The translations under genes were made by a program, and so were the position numbers. From Cyclobacteriaceae bacterium (GTDB lineage Bacteria; Bacteroidota; Bacteroidia; Cytophagales; Cyclobacteriaceae), in contig JALOMY010000034.1 in NCBI GenBank assembly GCA_025455225.1, positions 1 through 16,919 of the forward strand: DNA of 16,919 nucleotides. Reading direction: 5' to 3'. Positions 7,328-14,632 of this stretch are shown in pieces. Position 1 is the stretch's first letter. Every line of letters begins with the position of its first letter. Under the pieces are notes generated by a model. It ran no database searches. It was not told the origin of the DNA and worked only from the letters and a program-made list of their open reading frames with translations.

Positions 7328-7537
7328 TCCTGAGCGGCATCGTAACGATATATGTATTATACCTGCACCCCATTAGCCAGCAAGGGATGTTAAGATTATA
7401 ATGATGCAAAGCGAAGGACCTCCTTATAGTAAACCTTACAGGGGGATCCTTCGCTGCCAGAGCTCAATAATCTTAAGGACTGTCTTTAGCCCAGCCTTCA
7501 GTTGTCGTCAACATTTAGTGTAAAATTCCGCTCAGGA
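7328..7537. repeat. Nested inverted repeats in a 210-bp block (palindromic or MITE-like element)
   Basis: Three perfect inverted-repeat pairs are nested: outer TCCTGAGCGG (7328-7337) with CCGCTCAGGA (7528-7537); middle TTAAGATTAT (7390-7399) with ATAATCTTAA (7467-7476); inner AGCGAAGGA (7410-7418) with TCCTTCGCT (7447-7455). The distance between the outer and inner arms is 72 nt on both sides. The trinucleotide TTG lies directly outside each outer arm, which could be a 3-bp target duplication. The inner and outer arms resemble halves of the TCCTGAGCG / AGCGAAGGA palindromes common in Bacteroidota intergenic DNA. No transposase is present. It lies between wzc and the regulator gene, so it may also stop transcription after wzc. 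Confidence 0.6.
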
Positions 7538-7569
7538 TTGCGGTGATAATTTTATATGGTACACCAGTT

Positions 7570-7610
7570 GAGTAAATATTTTACTCATTTTCCGAGTAAA
7601 GATTTTACTC
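7570..7610. promoter_or_regulatory. Twin 17-bp palindromes, candidate operator of the winged-helix gene
   Basis: GAGTAAA-TAT-TTTACTC (7570-7586) and GAGTAAA-GAT-TTTACTC (7594-7610) are two copies of one palindrome with identical 7-bp arms and 3-bp centres, 24 bp apart centre to centre. Each is followed by ATTT. The second ends 21 bp before the start of the winged-helix gene. Paired dyads just before a DNA-binding-protein gene are the usual look of an autoregulatory operator. Binding by that protein is inference. Confidence 0.6.
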
Positions 7611-7631
7611 ATTTGTTCTTAAGCATTACAT

Positions 7632-8168
7632 TTGGGGGTGCTTGATACCTTAATTACTTCAAAAACAAGGATTAAGATGCTGCTGAAATTCTTCACCAAC
7701 AGCGCATCGAGTGCTTATTTACGCGGACTGGCCGAAGAGTTTGGCGAGAGCACCAATGCCATACGCCATGAGCTGAACAATTTAAGCAAAGCCGGCTACC
7801 TGGTATCGCAGGAAGACGGGCGCACCATCTTATACCGGGCCAACACGAAACATCCTTTATATAATGAGGTGAAAAACCTGGTGCATAAATACCTGGGCAT
7901 TGATAAAATTATTGACCATGTACTTTCGCGCTTGGGCGATCTGCAACTGGCCTTTATTGTGGGCGATTATGCCAAAGGCAAGGACAGTGGTACTATTGAC
8001 CTGGTGCTGGTGGGCAACATTGATGAGGCCTACCTCCAGCGGATTTTGGAAAAAGCCAAAGACCTGTTGAATAGAAATATAGCATGCCGTGTGACAACAA
8101 TGCATGAGTTTGAACTTAACCGGAATATGTACAACCATGCACTATTGATATGGGGAAATATGGAATAA
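7632..8168 (+). CDS. Winged-helix regulator with degenerate nucleotidyltransferase-like domain
   Basis: The 178-residue product has a winged-helix DNA-binding half (about residues 5-75: SKTRIKMLLKFFTN, GLAEEFGESTNAIRHELNNL as helix-turn-helix, GYLVSQEDGRTILYRAN as wing). A second half (about 92-170) begins near DKIIDHVLSRLGDLQLAFIV and contains GDYAKGKDSGTIDLVLVGN. The latter looks like the G-[SD]-x(n)-D-x-D loop of minimal (MNT-type) nucleotidyltransferases, but with Thr at the first Asp of the D-x-D pair, so catalysis is doubtful. I recall similar proteins from Bacteroidota surface-polysaccharide loci. The start could be TTG 7632 (used here) or GTG 7638, which gives an N-terminus MLDTLITSKTRIK; ATG 7677 would cut into the conserved SKTRIK segment. 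Twin palindromes lie just upstream. It probably controls the downstream glycan operon and itself. Confidence 0.8.
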   Translation: MGVLDTLITSKTRIKMLLKFFTNSASSAYLRGLAEEFGESTNAIRHELNNLSKAGYLVSQEDGRTILYRANTKHPLYNEVKNLVHKYLGIDKIIDHVLSRLGDLQLAFIVGDYAKGKDSGTIDLVLVGNIDEAYLQRILEKAKDLLNRNIACRVTTMHEFELNRNMYNHALLIWGNME

Positions 8169-8303
8169 TGTATATTAATACAGCGTGGGCAGAATTGAAA
8201 ATAATAAACCTGTATCTGGTATTATGAATAGATGTCAGGGCCTAGTTGGTTTTGAGATATGATTGATTTGAATAACCTAATGCATTAAGCAGTTGCGAAT
8301 AAT

Positions 8304-9446
8304 ATGAATGATAATTTTATTGTATTTGGACAGCCTCTGATTGGCAGGGAAGAAATCGATGAAGTAATTGATTCCATGCAGAAGGGTTGGTTGGGAACGG
8401 GACCCAAAGTTGCTCAATTTGAAAAAGACTTCCTGGCTTATAAAGGTGCGCCCTATGCAGCAGCGGTCGGGTCGTGTACAGCTGGCTTGTTTTTATCGCT
8501 TAAAGCTTTAAACATTGGACCCGGGGACGAAGTAATTACCACGGCCATGACTTTTGTTGCTACGGTGAACTCCATTGTTCATACGGGAGCAACACCGGTG
8601 TTGGTTGATATTGACCCTATGAGTTGGAACATCGACCCGAATGAAATTGAACGCAAAATCACAAAGAAAACAAAAGCCATAATACCTGTACATTTTGCCG
8701 GAAGACCATGCGATATGGATGCCATTATGTACCTGGCCAGAAAGCACAATTTGTATGTGATAGAAGACTGTGCGCATGCTATTGAAACCGAATATAAAGG
8801 AAAGAAGGCTGGGACATTTGGTGATTTCGGAGTGTTTAGTTTTTATGCTACCAAGAATATAACCACCGGGGAAGGTGGTATGATCATCAGCAATGATGAG
8901 AAGAAAATTGACCGGATTAAGCGCCTCGCCTTGCATGGATTAAGCCGGGATGCCTGGAAGCGATTTTCCGATGAAGGCTACCAGCATTACTATGCCGAAG
9001 AGGCAGGCTATAAATTCAATATGATGGATTTACAGGCGGCCATTGGGATTCATCAATTGAAGAAAATTGAATCCTTTTATAGCCGGAGATTACATATCTG
9101 GCAGCTTTACCATGAAGCATTGGCAGCTTTACCCGTAACTGTACCGGCTGCATTTGAACCGGATACCCGGCATGCTTTGCATTTGTATACCATCGTACTT
9201 AATGAAGAAGCAAAGGTGACACGTGATGAGTTGTTGGTGAAATTTACAAAAAATGGAATAGGTGTTGGTGTACATTATTTATCCATACTCGAACATCCTT
9301 TCTACCGGGGAAAGTACAATATGCAAGAACTTGAACATGCAGTATCCTATGGCAGGAGAACAATCAGTTTACCCCTGTCACCCAAGTTAACCGAAGAAGA
9401 TGTTAATCGAATAATAACGGTATGCAATCACCTCATAACTGGTTAA
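8304..9446 (+). CDS. DegT/DnrJ/EryC1/StrS family sugar aminotransferase (PLP)
   Basis: The 380-residue product matches the usual length of this fold-type I PLP family, which transfers an amino group (usually from glutamate) to a keto-sugar nucleotide. Visible signatures: GWLGTGPKVAQFE near the start; GSCTAGLFLSL, binding the cofactor phosphate; PVHFAGRPCDMDAI; VIEDCAHAIE with Asp155, which contacts the PLP pyridine nitrogen; FSFYATKNITTGEGGM with Lys184, the Schiff-base lysine; and GYKFNMMDLQAAIG. All catalytic residues are present. It is the first enzyme gene after the regulator, separated by 135 bp in which I see no gene. It would make an amino sugar for the repeat unit; whether at C-3, C-4 or another position cannot be told. 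Its end overlaps the next gene by 25 bp. Confidence 0.92.
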   Translation: MNDNFIVFGQPLIGREEIDEVIDSMQKGWLGTGPKVAQFEKDFLAYKGAPYAAAVGSCTAGLFLSLKALNIGPGDEVITTAMTFVATVNSIVHTGATPVLVDIDPMSWNIDPNEIERKITKKTKAIIPVHFAGRPCDMDAIMYLARKHNLYVIEDCAHAIETEYKGKKAGTFGDFGVFSFYATKNITTGEGGMIISNDEKKIDRIKRLALHGLSRDAWKRFSDEGYQHYYAEEAGYKFNMMDLQAAIGIHQLKKIESFYSRRLHIWQLYHEALAALPVTVPAAFEPDTRHALHLYTIVLNEEAKVTRDELLVKFTKNGIGVGVHYLSILEHPFYRGKYNMQELEHAVSYGRRTISLPLSPKLTEEDVNRIITVCNHLITG

Positions 9447-10087
9447 TCTATCGGGTAATCCATTCGGAATTGTATCCTGCCTTCAGAACCTATGCCAAAG
9501 GTAAATTACTGGATATCGGTTGCGGTAAAAAACCCTATAAATCAGTGCTGATTGGTTTGGTGGATCAGCATGTAGGAGTAGATCACATCGACACATTACA
9601 TAACTTGAACGATGTTGATATTATAGGTACGGCATATTCCATTCCAGTTGATTCCAATTTGTTTGATACGGTGATTTGTACGGATGTTATTGAGCACCTC
9701 GAAGAACCATCGGATGCAATTGCGGAAGCGCACCGGGTATTGAAACCCGGTGGAATTGCCATTTACACCACTCCCTTATTTTGGCATCTTCATGAGCAAC
9801 CCCGCGACTTTTATCGATACACCAAATTTGGGTTGCAATACCTCTTTGAGAAAAACGGCTTTCAAATTGTTTCTATAATTCCATTAGGTGGCTTTTGGAT
9901 TACCATCGGGCAGGAAACTTCGTATTACCTATGGGGTAAGCGTATGCGATTATTCGGTAAGCTAAATCCCGTGAATTTTCTGATTTACCTAACCGTCCAT
10001 TTTGTTCAGGCAGTGAGTTATGTTCTGAATAAAATAGACCGGACCACCATATTTACAACCGAATACCTGGTTATTGCAAAGAAGTAA
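9422..10087 (+). CDS. Class I SAM-dependent methyltransferase (Methyltransf_11-like)
   Basis: The 221-residue product carries the class I methyltransferase signatures: motif I LLDIGCGKKPY (residues 29-39) for SAM, an acidic residue ending strand 2 (HVGVDHID, Asp54), FDTVICTDVIEHLEEP (motif II region) and HRVLKPGGIAIYTTP (motif III). The C-terminal part has a hydrophobic stretch (about 176-195) that may rest on the membrane. The ATG at 9422 lies inside the end of the aminotransferase gene, a 25-bp overlap that suggests translational coupling. Next to sugar-processing genes it most likely methylates a sugar or the lipid-linked glycan; the acceptor is unknown. Confidence 0.86.
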   Translation: MQSPHNWLIYRVIHSELYPAFRTYAKGKLLDIGCGKKPYKSVLIGLVDQHVGVDHIDTLHNLNDVDIIGTAYSIPVDSNLFDTVICTDVIEHLEEPSDAIAEAHRVLKPGGIAIYTTPLFWHLHEQPRDFYRYTKFGLQYLFEKNGFQIVSIIPLGGFWITIGQETSYYLWGKRMRLFGKLNPVNFLIYLTVHFVQAVSYVLNKIDRTTIFTTEYLVIAKK

Positions 10088-10088
10088 T

Positions 10089-11117
10089 ATGCACAACGCT
10101 TTTGAAAGGCCTATTATCATTCTTGGTTGTGAGCGCTCGGGAAGTACATGGCTGTTTAATATACTTGACTCCGACCCCAATACCGTCTCCATCATGGAGC
10201 CTTTTGCCGATTATGCAGGGTTATTCCCGGGGTTTCCGCATCGTTTTTTCTATATGGAGAAAGTTTCGGAACCTGTGCTTGACTGGGTGCAGGGAATCGT
10301 GGCTAATCTTATTCAAAGGAAATACGGCTTTCTTTATAGTCCCGGAAAACCATTATGGTTGAAGAAACTGGATGGAAATTATATACGCATTATAAATCAG
10401 GTACTGCGCGTAATGCATGCAGGGCGTTCCAATAAAATTGAACAATATCAACTGTTGAATTTGAACGAACTTGCGTTTAAGAAAAATGCATTAGGTGAGC
10501 ATTGCCGAATTGTTATCAAGGAATTACGCCTTAATTATAAAGTGCACCTGGTAAAATCATTATTTCCTAATGGCATTGTGTTGGTTGCTATCCGTAACCC
10601 GGTTTTACAGATTGATTCGATTATAAAAAGATTTAACAAAGGTAACCTGGGTGAGTTAAAACGCAGCTTGCTGTTTTTCAAGGGATCACTGTTTGACCAC
10701 CCCCGGTTTCAAAAATACCAGGATTTAATTGAAGACTTTGATAACCGTGACCTGGTTGAGCAATTAGCCATCTACTGGCTGATCAGTTATAATACATTAG
10801 TTGAGGACCTTGAAAATGCAGGAATTAAATATACCCTAGCTAGCAATGATTTACTGAGTTTGGAACCTGTTAATGAAATAAATCGAATACTACGATTTTG
10901 TGACATTGATCTTAGTAAGGAGACAAAGACTTACCTTGAGAGCTCTACTCAGGTACAAAGTCATTCCGATAATCCTATTAATACAAGCCGTGAAAGCAGG
11001 AAGTATTATTTAGAGTCCTTGAGAGGGATTGATTCCGTATTCGAAAACAGAGTAATGAAAGTATTAAAGGACAGAATGAATTCTGACATTCAGAATTCAC
11101 TAGAAAACGTAACGTGA
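10089..11117 (+). CDS. PAPS-dependent sulfotransferase family protein
   Basis: Starting at ATG 10089, two bases after the previous stop, the product has 342 residues. IIILGCERSGSTWLFNIL near the N-terminus is the 5'-phosphosulfate-binding loop (residues 9-26). VAIRNPVLQIDSIIK contains the 3'-phosphate-binding pair Arg169 and Ser177, with the usual spacing of eight. These are the hallmarks of the P-loop sulfotransferase fold that moves sulfate from PAPS to a hydroxyl or amine. In this place the acceptor is probably a sugar of the exopolysaccharide, which would make the polymer sulfated; this is inference. PAPS-making genes are not in the window. An upstream TTG at 10074 could extend the frame by five codons but overlaps the previous gene and is less likely. 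Confidence 0.85.
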   Translation: MHNAFERPIIILGCERSGSTWLFNILDSDPNTVSIMEPFADYAGLFPGFPHRFFYMEKVSEPVLDWVQGIVANLIQRKYGFLYSPGKPLWLKKLDGNYIRIINQVLRVMHAGRSNKIEQYQLLNLNELAFKKNALGEHCRIVIKELRLNYKVHLVKSLFPNGIVLVAIRNPVLQIDSIIKRFNKGNLGELKRSLLFFKGSLFDHPRFQKYQDLIEDFDNRDLVEQLAIYWLISYNTLVEDLENAGIKYTLASNDLLSLEPVNEINRILRFCDIDLSKETKTYLESSTQVQSHSDNPINTSRESRKYYLESLRGIDSVFENRVMKVLKDRMNSDIQNSLENVT

Positions 11118-11199
11118 AGTTGAAATTTTAATAACAATGAATTTATTTTTTATCTAATATAAGGATCGACATTAATTTGAACATGAAGTAAGAGATAAA

Positions 11200-11222
11200 T
11201 TCAATTAATATACATAATTGAA
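11200..11222. promoter_or_regulatory. AT-rich inverted repeat before the flippase gene
   Basis: TTCAATTA (11200-11207) and TAATTGAA (11215-11222) form a perfect 8-bp inverted repeat with a 7-nt spacer, 23 bp before the flippase ATG in a 128-bp gap that otherwise shows nothing. It could be a protein-binding site or a weak hairpin, but an AT-rich dyad of this size can arise by chance. Confidence 0.25.
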
Positions 11223-11245
11223 GAGGTAATAAAGATCTTGCAAAG

Positions 11246-12700
11246 ATGAGTGAAATAAGAAGGGGTTTTCTGAGAGGGGTTTCATGGAGTTTTGGTAGTA
11301 ATATTCTTTCTCAAGTACTTAATCTTATGGTTACCATAATCCTTGCCCGATTGCTTTCGCCTTCTGAATTTGGAATTGTAGGCATGGTTACTGTGTTTTC
11401 AGGATTTGCCAAATCGTTAATTGATTTTGGATTGGGAAATGCACTGATCTTTAAGGATGAGGTTACCGAGTTGGACCGGTCAACGGTTTTCTGGACTAAT
11501 TTTGCCATCAGCCTGTTCATGACCACCTTATTTATCAGTCTGCCGGGTTCAATTGCAGTCTTTTATAAAAACGAGGAACTTCAGCTTATTACCCTTATCC
11601 TTTCATTTAACTTTCTTATCAGTGCCTTTTCTGTCGTTAATCATTCCATCATCCGGAAAAAGCTTGATTTTAAAACTGAATTTATAATCGGTTTATCCTC
11701 TTTAGTGATCTCCGGTTTAGTGGCCTTGCTACTTGCCTATGCTGGCTGGGGCTATTGGGCATTAGTGGCACAAATAATAGTTTCCTCCTTTTTGAACGCA
11801 TTATTGGGTATTTATTTTATCCGGTGGTTACCCAAAATGATCTATTCGCTTGATGCATTAAAGCAATTAATGCGGTTCAGCTGGGGACTTGTTGGTAACA
11901 ATACCCTTAACTACTGGGTTCGCAACATCGATAACCTGCTGATTGGAAAGTACGTGGGTACGGCTGAATTAGGGATATATTCCAAATCCTATTCGCTGTT
12001 AACCCTTCCTATGCGAAGTATATCAGATGTGGTCAGCAAGGTGTTGTTTCCGTCTTTTACCATGATTAAACAAAAGCCTGAAAAAATCCGGTCAATTTAC
12101 TTTAAAGTATGCCAGGCCATTATGCTTATCGTAGCGCCATTAATGACTTTTCTATTTGTTGAGACCGATTATCTTATTGCGTTGGTCCTGGGCGATAAGT
12201 GGCTTTCCATGGTCCCTGTAGTAAAGGTATTTTGTGTGTTGTCAATTAATCAATCGATTGGCACCCTGATCTCCAATCTTTATATGGCCTTTAACAAAAC
12301 AAGAGAAATGTTTTATGTGGGTACCTTTTTGCGGATTATGCTGATTACTGCTATTGTTATCGGTTTGCAGTGGGGTATTATGGGGGTTGCCATCAGCTAT
12401 ACCATTGCAGGTTATTTAAGCAGTTCCATCTATCATACCCATGTTGGTAAGATTGCCGGGTTTAAACTTCAGGATTTTATTAAAAATGTAGTGCCAATAG
12501 TATTAATGAATGTTGGCATCGGAATTTTGATTTTTTTGTTACGTCTATTCTTAGAGGATCAGGTTCTCCCGATTTACGTGTTAATTGCTTCTTCCGTATT
12601 CTATGTTGCTATTTATTATCTTTTATTGGAGAAATTCCGGCTTCCTGTTTACCTGGAGTTGAAATCACTGGTATTGAATTACAGTAATAAACCGCGATGA
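11246..12700 (+). CDS. Wzx-type polysaccharide flippase (MOP superfamily)
   Basis: The 484-residue product is hydrophobic throughout with about 12-14 predicted membrane helices. It opens with RRGFLRGVSWSFGSNILSQV, then NLMVTIILARLLSPSEFGIVGM, the usual N-terminal pattern of the WzxC/Polysacc_synt_3-type lipopolysaccharide biosynthesis proteins, and contains GLVGNNTLNYWVRNIDNLLIG followed by YSKSYSLLTLP, also typical. Such proteins flip undecaprenyl-diphosphate-linked repeat units across the inner membrane. Its presence argues for a Wzx/Wzy-type assembly rather than an ABC-transporter route; no polymerase is visible in the window. The end overlaps the next gene by 4 bp (ATGA), so the two are translationally coupled. 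Confidence 0.9.
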   Translation: MSEIRRGFLRGVSWSFGSNILSQVLNLMVTIILARLLSPSEFGIVGMVTVFSGFAKSLIDFGLGNALIFKDEVTELDRSTVFWTNFAISLFMTTLFISLPGSIAVFYKNEELQLITLILSFNFLISAFSVVNHSIIRKKLDFKTEFIIGLSSLVISGLVALLLAYAGWGYWALVAQIIVSSFLNALLGIYFIRWLPKMIYSLDALKQLMRFSWGLVGNNTLNYWVRNIDNLLIGKYVGTAELGIYSKSYSLLTLPMRSISDVVSKVLFPSFTMIKQKPEKIRSIYFKVCQAIMLIVAPLMTFLFVETDYLIALVLGDKWLSMVPVVKVFCVLSINQSIGTLISNLYMAFNKTREMFYVGTFLRIMLITAIVIGLQWGIMGVAISYTIAGYLSSSIYHTHVGKIAGFKLQDFIKNVVPIVLMNVGIGILIFLLRLFLEDQVLPIYVLIASSVFYVAIYYLLLEKFRLPVYLELKSLVLNYSNKPR

Positions 12701-13371
12701 TAAAAAAGTTTATTAAAAGACTGTACAAAAAATGGGCATCCCGTTTGCCGGATGAAGACCGGTTAACGTACTGGGAGAAACGCGCGAAGCAAATGGGCGA
12801 CCTGGCAGTTTTGGATAGACGGCATAAAGAACATGAAATTGATGCCGTTACCGAATTCCAGGTGAACCAAATTTTGCCTTATCTGAAACGCGAAATACAA
12901 ACCGATAACCACACCATTCTTGATTTTGGATGTGGCACAGGCCGGTTCATTCCATATCTTCAAAAGCTTACCCAGGGTCAGGTTATTGGTGTTGATCCGA
13001 TCCAGTCACTTCTTGATCGCGCAACAAAATTGGACCGTGTTAAATACCATCTCTTACGGGATGGCAAGGTGCCGCTTGATTCAAATTCAATTGATCTTCT
13101 GTGGATAACCCTTGTATTAGGCGGAATACAAGACCAGCAGCTTCCCAGTACAGTACAAGAGCTTATGCGCGTGATGAAGAATAATGCCCTGATCTGCCTG
13201 GTTGAAAACACATCGAAGAAACCCAATGCGGCTCACTGGACATTCCGGAGAAAAGCATTTTACCAGAACTTATTTCCGAATACATTCCTGTTTCCAGTAA
13301 ATGCGTATAACGATTTTGATGAAGAAATTACGGTTTTTGTTGGCAGGTTAGTAAAAACAGCAGAATCATAA
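12697..13371 (+). CDS. Class I SAM-dependent methyltransferase
   Basis: The 224-residue product has a basic N-terminus (MIKKFIKRLYKKWASR) and then the SAM-binding motif ILDFGCGTGRFIPYL (residues 74-88), with VIGVDPIQSLLDRA at the end of strand 2 and a later VQELMRVMKNNALICLVEN as the post-II/III region. The length fits a stand-alone Methyltransf_11/25-type domain. Its ATG overlaps the flippase stop by 4 bp and the following glycosyltransferase starts 13 bp after its stop, so it sits in a tight operon. A sugar hydroxyl or the non-reducing end of the glycan is the likely acceptor; nothing in the sequence decides between them. Confidence 0.85.
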   Translation: MIKKFIKRLYKKWASRLPDEDRLTYWEKRAKQMGDLAVLDRRHKEHEIDAVTEFQVNQILPYLKREIQTDNHTILDFGCGTGRFIPYLQKLTQGQVIGVDPIQSLLDRATKLDRVKYHLLRDGKVPLDSNSIDLLWITLVLGGIQDQQLPSTVQELMRVMKNNALICLVENTSKKPNAAHWTFRRKAFYQNLFPNTFLFPVNAYNDFDEEITVFVGRLVKTAES

Positions 13372-13384
13372 CATCGAACATTTT

Positions 13385-14575
13385 ATGTTAAAAGTCCTCC
13401 ATGCTTTCCACCGGTACATGCCCATATCAACCAACTGGGCCTACCGGCTGATTGAAGCAACACCGGAAATTGATCCGTATATTTTTGCACATTATTATGA
13501 AAAGACAAATTTTTACAAACCAGGTTGGAAATTCCTGGATTTTGGATCCATTCAACCGGCACTATATAATTCCTTTTCCTGGAACGGTATTGATTTTTTC
13601 TATAAGTCTGTCTTGCGAATTTTATTAAGAAAAACAAGGCAGCGTAACCTGCAATTGCTTAGGCAAAATATTGAGGGGTATAATATTGACATCGTTCATT
13701 CTCATTTTGCCAATTTGGGCTGTGAGATGATGGAGGTTCTGAAAGGCAAAAAAGTAAAACATTTTGTTTCGTATTACGGATTTGATTATGAACGCCTTCC
13801 GTTCACCCGTCCTGAATATGTTGAGAAATACAGGCAGCTTTTTGAAGAGGCCGATGGCTTTATCTGCGAAGGTACGCATGGAGCGCGCACGCTTGAAAAA
13901 ATGGGTTGCCCGCCAAGCAAGATACATGTGGTGCGATTAGGAATACCGGTTGACCAGGTTCAATTTGTTAACCGGCACAAAAACCACAACTCGCTTAAGC
14001 TGATCCAGGTGGCCAGTATGACTGAAAAAAAGGGTCATTACTATACCATACGGGCATTTGCGGAAGCTGTAAAGACCTGCCCGGAAATGTCCTTAACCCT
14101 TATTGGTTCACCTAAAATGCCGGATGATGTGTCAATCCAAATTGATCTTCAAGAACAGATCAGGCTCCATCGGTTAGAGGCAAAAGTTAAGCTGATTGAC
14201 CGAATCGATTATTCCTTCTTGCATCAAATGTTAGCTGAACATGATGTGTTTATACACCCCAGCTGCTATACAGCGAAGCGCGATTGCGAGGGCGGGGCAC
14301 CGGTAGTTTTACTTGATGCCGAGGCCACAGGCATGCCGGTTATCAGCACCAGGCATTGCGATATACCCGATGAAGTTATTCACGGATGTACAGGATTGTT
14401 ATCTGAGGAAAGGGATATTCAGTCCCTGGTAGAAAATATTAAACAATTTTACTTGATGAATAATGATGAATTCAATGAATATTCACAACGTGCACGTGAA
14501 CATATTGATTTGAATTATAATATTCGTATGAGTGGTCATAGTTTATTAAATGTGTATAAGACTCTATTCAATTAG
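13385..14575 (+). CDS. Glycosyltransferase family 4 (GT-B fold)
   Basis: The 396-residue product has the two-domain GT-B layout. The N-terminal half contains IDIVHSHFANLGCEMM and HFVSYYGFDYERLPF (acceptor side, with a short FVSYYGFD loop). The C-terminal half begins near KLIQVASMTEKKGHYYTIRAF, the usual GT4 entry to the donor domain, and runs to VFIHPSCYTAKRDCEGGAPV and LLDAEATGMPVISTRHCDIP. Glu302 within CEGGAP is the residue of the E-x(n)-E signature that contacts the nucleotide-sugar; the partner position is Asp311 rather than the more usual Glu. The pattern is like WcaL-type enzymes of colanic acid synthesis. It transfers a sugar to the growing lipid-linked unit on the cytoplasmic side; donor and linkage are unknown. 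Confidence 0.88.
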   Translation: MLKVLHAFHRYMPISTNWAYRLIEATPEIDPYIFAHYYEKTNFYKPGWKFLDFGSIQPALYNSFSWNGIDFFYKSVLRILLRKTRQRNLQLLRQNIEGYNIDIVHSHFANLGCEMMEVLKGKKVKHFVSYYGFDYERLPFTRPEYVEKYRQLFEEADGFICEGTHGARTLEKMGCPPSKIHVVRLGIPVDQVQFVNRHKNHNSLKLIQVASMTEKKGHYYTIRAFAEAVKTCPEMSLTLIGSPKMPDDVSIQIDLQEQIRLHRLEAKVKLIDRIDYSFLHQMLAEHDVFIHPSCYTAKRDCEGGAPVVLLDAEATGMPVISTRHCDIPDEVIHGCTGLLSEERDIQSLVENIKQFYLMNNDEFNEYSQRAREHIDLNYNIRMSGHSLLNVYKTLFN

Positions 14576-14596
14576 TTTGTGAGTATAGAAATATTA

Positions 14597-14612
14597 AATG
14601 TTTCGAAACATT
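14597..14612. promoter_or_regulatory. Perfect 16-bp palindrome before the GT2 gene
   Basis: AATGTTTCGAAACATT is a perfect spacer-free palindrome in the 57-bp gap between the GT4 and GT2 genes, ending 20 bp before the GT2 ATG. It may be an operator for a dimeric regulator; it has no loop and no T-tract, so it is a poor terminator. The function is not shown. Confidence 0.4.
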
Positions 14613-14632
14613 CTGATTGAGTACTATTCGCT

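Noticed and set aside
7627..7634. TACATTTG, a perfect match to the Bacteroidota -7 promoter element TAnnTTTG
   Set aside because: It overlaps the likely start codons of the winged-helix gene (TTG 7632 or GTG 7638) and no TTG -33 element is found at the right distance; it would work only if translation began at ATG 7677, which would delete a conserved part of the protein.
8169..8303. Possible small gene or RNA between regulator and aminotransferase
   Set aside because: Only short frames and a weak ATACAG/CTGTAT pair 26 nt apart are present; nothing supports a gene or a structured RNA.
8508..8936. Antisense open frame of 142 codons inside the aminotransferase gene
   Set aside because: The plus-strand frame carries all PLP-enzyme signatures here; the antisense product resembles nothing.
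10074..10088. TTG start for the sulfotransferase
   Set aside because: It would add five residues and overlap the upstream gene; ATG 10089 directly after the previous stop is the simpler start.
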